Of a stretch of 7,598 bases of DNA, positions 4,732-7,598 are shown in pieces. Each line of letters opens with the position of its first letter. Positions within the stretch are counted from its first letter, which is position 1. The stretch is from positions 1 to 7,598 of the forward strand of contig JAGAJD010000217.1 in NCBI GenBank assembly GCA_017626275.1. Direction: 5' to 3'. The notes under the pieces were generated by a model that was not told the DNA's origin, ran no database searches, and worked only from the letters and a program-made list of their open reading frames with translations. This DNA is from Lachnospira sp. GTDB taxonomy: Bacteria; Bacillota; Clostridia; Lachnospirales; Lachnospiraceae. The translations under genes were made by a program, and so were the position numbers.

Positions 4732-7395
4732 TTATTCACTTCTTAAAGCAACAACAGGGTCTTTCTTTGCTGCCATCTTAGCCGGAACAAAGCCCGCAAT
4801 TAATGTCAGCACCATACTTATTATAACAAGTATTACGGCTCCTGCAACAGGAAGTTTTGCAACTCCTGCGATTGTTGTCACATTTTCAATAATCGCATTG
4901 GCAGGAATACATAACAGCAGCGTTATAATAATACCCATTGCGCCTGACACAAAGCCCTCGATAAGAGTCTCTGCATTAAATACTCTTGAAATATCTTTCT
5001 TTGAAGCTCCTATACTTCTTAATATACCAATTTCCTTAGTTCTTTCCAAGACGGAAATATATGTAATAATTCCAATCATGATAGATGATACCACAAGTGA
5101 TATTGCAACGAAAGCTATAAGTACAGATGAAATTGCCGTTATAATAGTACTTACGGAGGACATCATAATTCCTACATAATCTGTATAATTAATAGCATTT
5201 TCCTCTTTACCGTCATCTGTTACCTTCTTATTATAATCACTGATAATATCCTGAATTCTTTCCTTTGCATCAAAGCTTACGGCATAAATATCAATTTCAG
5301 ACGGATTATCAAGATTAGTAATTCCCAAAATCTCTTTATTTCCCTCAAAGGTTGCCTCTGTTGTCTGTGCCTTAAGCGACTCGGAATAGCTTGCAAGTAT
5401 CTGCTCCTCTGTCATCTGGCTCATAAAACCTTTCATCTGTGCCTGCTCCTCTGCCGGAAGCGTAGCCACATAGGCGTTTACATCGTCCATTGTGATAGGT
5501 GTATCCTTATCATTTGCAAAAGGGATTCCCGTAAAAATGTCTGTCTCCTCGTTAGCAAGCTGTGCCTTTGCAACTTTACTGTCATTAACGCCGTCAATTA
5601 TATATTCCATTAATTCCTTAGTGTATCCTACACCACTCTTAATGGCTGTGTTTACGGCATCTTCCTTTGGTCTGATAATTCCGACAATCTTAATGTCTTT
5701 TCCGTTATCAACTACCGTTTTCATGTATGCATCGTCTTTACTCTTATCTTCCCAAATTCCCTTTTGTTCATTATATTCATAGTAATCGGTAGGAAGAATC
5801 AGCTTAAATTTCTTTTCCAATACTTCATCGTAAGTATATTCCTCTTCCTCTGTCTCATATGTCTCCCCTGCCATAATTTTCTTAAACATTGTGTTTACTT
5901 CGTCAGGGTCCTTAAAGCCTAATGAATATAATGTATAATCATCAACCTCGTTATTCTCATCAATAACAAGCACTACCTCGTCATAATCAGCCGGCCAGTT
6001 ACCTGCAACCATGTCATACTGGGAATCAAGTAATTCATTATTTCCCAAAAGCTGGCTCCATACGTTAGCATTAGTATACATTGCAGCCGGCATTCCTCCC
6101 TGTGAAGAACTGCTGCCGCTGCCTCCATACATGGATTCCATGATTGTGCTTGGATTAAGGCGTGTCACGCCGTCACTTGTATCATTATCATAAATGTTAA
6201 TATCCACATTATAGCTGTACTGAATATCAGCCGCATACTCCGAAATTCCGCTCTCATCGCTTTCAATATATTTTTTAAACTCTTTAAGATTATTATTCTT
6301 CACTTCCGAAATCATTGTATTCACAAGTTCAGTCATAATCATATTACTGTAAACCTTATCCCTGTCATGCTCTGATGATTCATCTTCGCTTCCAACCATC
6401 ATCTCAACCATGCTGCTTATATCCATAGTCTCTGACTGTATCTGTACGGGATAGCTTGAGAGTGTGTCACGCTGCACCCTGTCAATATAATCCTGAATAC
6501 CGTTTGAAATAGCAAGAATCAGTGCAATTCCGATAATACCTATACTGCCTGCAAATGCCGTTAGTATGGTTCTTGTTTTCTTAGTCATAAGGTTATTCAT
6601 ACTAAGAGACAATGCCGTAAAAAATGACATTGAAGTCTTCTGCTTCTTTGCCTTACCATTTTTCGCCGCTTTAGTTTCCTTTTGGCTTGCTGAAGCGTCA
6701 GCCTTCATCTGCTCTTCGCTGTAAGGATTTGTATCATCTACAATATTTCCGTCAAGAAGTCTTATAATTCTTGTAGAATACTTTTCTGCCAGCTCAGGAT
6801 TATGAGTTACCATAATAATAAGCCTGTCTTTGGCAATCTCCTTTAATATCTCCATAATCTGAACACTTGTCTCTGTGTCGAGTGCTCCTGTCGGCTCATC
6901 AGCAAGAAGAATATCAGGGTCATTTACCAAAGCTCTCGCAATGGCAACTCGCTGCATCTGTCCGCCCGACATCTGGTTAGGCTTCTTATGAATCTGTTCC
7001 TTTAAGCCGACCTTTTCAAGCGCCTCAACTGCTCTCTTTCTTCTCTCCGACTTGGATACGCCTGACAGCGTCAAAGCAAGCTCCACATTTGCAAGCACCG
7101 TCTGGTGTGGAATAAGATTATAACTCTGAAATACAAAACCTATGGAATTATTGCGGTATGCGTCCCAGTCCCTGTCCTTAAAATTCTTTGTAGAGCGTCC
7201 GTTAATCCGCAAATCGCCGTTCGTAAACCGGTCAAGACCTCCAATTATATTAAGCATTGTTGTCTTGCCACAGCCTGACTGTCCCAATATTGATACAAAT
7301 TCGCTGTCACGGAATTTAAGATTAATTCCTTTTAAAGCTTTTACGGTAGTATCTCCTGAAACATAATTTTTTACGATGTTGTCTAATTCAAGCAT
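4732..7395 (-). CDS. ABC transporter: fused ATP-binding and FtsX/MacB-type permease
   Basis: An 887-residue polypeptide carrying ATPase and permease together. ATPase (about 1-225): Walker [10 protein letters not shown] (38-46), Q-loop Q90, signature MSGGQ (142-146, Met in place of Leu), Walker B with DEP (ILLADEP, 162-168), D-loop ALD (171-173) and H198. The closest ATPase type is LolD/MacB. A Lys/Ala-rich linker (about 228-256) leads to membrane span 1 (about 277-298). A large extracytoplasmic region (about 300-740) follows, with a Gly/Ser-rich stretch (424-434) and an acidic cluster (514-519). Three C-terminal spans (about 746-780, 812-835, 851-874) hold the FtsX-domain motif [19 protein letters not shown] (784-802). 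Length exceeds E. coli MacB (about 648) mainly through the outside domain. Members usually work as mechanotransmitters or exporters of peptides, lipids or antimicrobials; the substrate is unknown. Start: GAAAGGG lies 7 nt before the ATG. First gene of the operon. Confidence 0.93.
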   Translation of the reverse strand: MLELDNIVKNYVSGDTTVKALKGINLKFRDSEFVSILGQSGCGKTTMLNIIGGLDRFTNGDLRINGRSTKNFKDRDWDAYRNNSIGFVFQSYNLIPHQTVLANVELALTLSGVSKSERRKRAVEALEKVGLKEQIHKKPNQMSGGQMQRVAIARALVNDPDILLADEPTGALDTETSVQIMEILKEIAKDRLIIMVTHNPELAEKYSTRIIRLLDGNIVDDTNPYSEEQMKADASASQKETKAAKNGKAKKQKTSMSFFTALSLSMNNLMTKKTRTILTAFAGSIGIIGIALILAISNGIQDYIDRVQRDTLSSYPVQIQSETMDISSMVEMMVGSEDESSEHDRDKVYSNMIMTELVNTMISEVKNNNLKEFKKYIESDESGISEYAADIQYSYNVDINIYDNDTSDGVTRLNPSTIMESMYGGSGSSSSQGGMPAAMYTNANVWSQLLGNNELLDSQYDMVAGNWPADYDEVVLVIDENNEVDDYTLYSLGFKDPDEVNTMFKKIMAGETYETEEEEYTYDEVLEKKFKLILPTDYYEYNEQKGIWEDKSKDDAYMKTVVDNGKDIKIVGIIRPKEDAVNTAIKSGVGYTKELMEYIIDGVNDSKVAKAQLANEETDIFTGIPFANDKDTPITMDDVNAYVATLPAEEQAQMKGFMSQMTEEQILASYSESLKAQTTEATFEGNKEILGITNLDNPSEIDIYAVSFDAKERIQDIISDYNKKVTDDGKEENAINYTDYVGIMMSSVSTIITAISSVLIAFVAISLVVSSIMIGIITYISVLERTKEIGILRSIGASKKDISRVFNAETLIEGFVSGAMGIIITLLLCIPANAIIENVTTIAGVAKLPVAGAVILVIISMVLTLIAGFVPAKMAAKKDPVVALRSE

Positions 7396-7436
7396 CTTTT
7401 TTCCCTTTCATTTTTATACTTTAACACACTAAATTC

Positions 7437-7450
7437 TGTAACAAGTTACA
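7437..7450. promoter_or_regulatory. Probable repressor operator of the ABC operon
   Basis: TGTAAC-TT-GTTACA (minus-strand reading) is a perfect 14-nt inverted repeat. It touches the 3' edge of the -10 box and covers the predicted transcription start, the classic place for a repressor. With one more base it reads ATGT-N8-ACAG, close to the ATGT-N8-ACAT pattern described for PadR-family regulators; a TetR-type dimer is equally possible. No candidate regulator gene is next to it in the window. Confidence 0.6.
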
Positions 7451-7478
7451 TTATTTTACCATTTTAAAAAAATGTCAA
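7450..7478 (-). promoter_or_regulatory. Promoter of the ABC-TGc-PHP operon
   Basis: On the minus strand a perfect TTGACA -35 box (7473-7478) and AATAAT -10 box (7450-7455, 5 of 6) are spaced 17 nt apart. AT-rich DNA upstream of the -35 could act as an UP element. The start near 7443 leaves a leader of about 48 nt. A second TAAAAT lies 14 nt from the -35, too close to be preferred. Confidence 0.7.
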
Positions 7479-7491
7479 TTAAAATAGTATT

Positions 7492-7508
7492 AAATATTCC
7501 TTATATTT
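7492..7508. repeat. AT-rich inverted repeat upstream of the ABC promoter
   Basis: AAATAT (7492-7497) and ATATTT (7503-7508) flank a 5-nt spacer, 14 nt upstream of the -35 box. It could be an activator site or part of an UP element. The low complexity makes chance likely. Confidence 0.25.
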
Positions 7509-7547
7509 ACTGTAATATTTTGTCTTTGCGCGTGATATAAATATCCC

Positions 7548-7586
7548 ATAAGGTTACGGCTTGCATTTTTATATTCCGCACCTTAT
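7548..7586. repeat. Inverted repeat near the right window edge
   Basis: ATAAGGT (7548-7554) pairs with ACCTTAT (7580-7586); inside it CGG (7557-7559) pairs with CCG (7576-7578), leaving a 16-nt loop. Neither strand has a clear U-tract after it, so a terminator for a gene outside the window is possible but not shown. The rest of 7509-7598 holds no gene I can support. Confidence 0.35.
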
Positions 7587-7598
7587 ACTATATTTAAA

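Noticed and set aside
4704..4739. 12-residue N-terminal extension of the transglutaminase-like protein overlapping the ABC gene
   Set aside because: The AAGGAGGAG just before 4703 lies inside this extension and clearly serves the downstream ATG.
4898..5179. Plus-strand open frames opposite the ABC, PHP and pspA genes
   Set aside because: They are antisense shadows of well-supported genes, without Shine-Dalgarno sites or recognisable domains.
7507..7566. 19-codon minus-strand open frame (MQAVTLWDIYITRKDKILQ) upstream of the ABC promoter
   Set aside because: It lies upstream of the predicted operon start, lacks a convincing Shine-Dalgarno and promoter within the window, and is too short to judge. 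Conservation in relatives would be needed to revive it.

Overview
The window looks like a chromosomal segment from a low-GC Gram-positive anaerobe, most likely a Clostridia member of the Lachnospiraceae type. The grounds are AT-rich intergenic DNA with sigma-A-like promoters, purine-rich Shine-Dalgarno sites, and Firmicutes-type families (DUF1836, YerC/YecD TrpR-like, PspA plus a YdjI-like SPFH protein, one-polypeptide ATPase/FtsX-permease ABC transporters). The genus is inference; no rRNA or other marker is present. I see no tRNA, rRNA, CRISPR array, phage gene or intact insertion sequence.

Left part (1-1515): an envelope-stress pair on the minus strand, a PspA/IM30 protein followed by a YdjI-like SPFH protein cut by the window edge. 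This resembles the Bacillus subtilis pspA-ydjGHI locus. The pair has a good promoter. A DUF1836 gene with its own good promoter diverges from it; its -10 box lies in a perfect 15-nt palindrome, and an 11-nt core of that palindrome recurs inverted in the pspA promoter. DUF1836 control of pspA is possible but unproven.

Middle (2196-2907): the DUF1836 gene and a convergent yerC-like TrpR-fold regulator share a strong bidirectional hairpin terminator. Behind the yerC promoter is a gene-free stretch filled by a roughly 250-nt imperfect palindrome with arms of about 105 nt. It is the most unusual item here and reads best as a MITE-like fold-back element, or alternatively as a long-hairpin RNA. It abuts the yerC promoter on one side and the end of the PHP gene on the other.

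Right part (2908-7598): a probable three-gene minus-strand operon. It runs from a fused ABC ATPase/FtsX-type permease with an unusually large extracytoplasmic domain, through a membrane-anchored transglutaminase-like protein, to a YcdX-like PHP-domain phosphatase. Gaps are 28 and 47 nt with no terminator between genes. The promoter in front of the ABC gene has a perfect TTGACA -35 box, and a perfect 14-nt palindrome (TGTAACTTGTTACA) touches its -10 box and covers the predicted start site, so a repressor, encoded elsewhere, probably controls the operon. The ABC and transglutaminase-like proteins would both act at the outer face of the membrane; the PHP enzyme is cytoplasmic and may only be a co-transcribed passenger.
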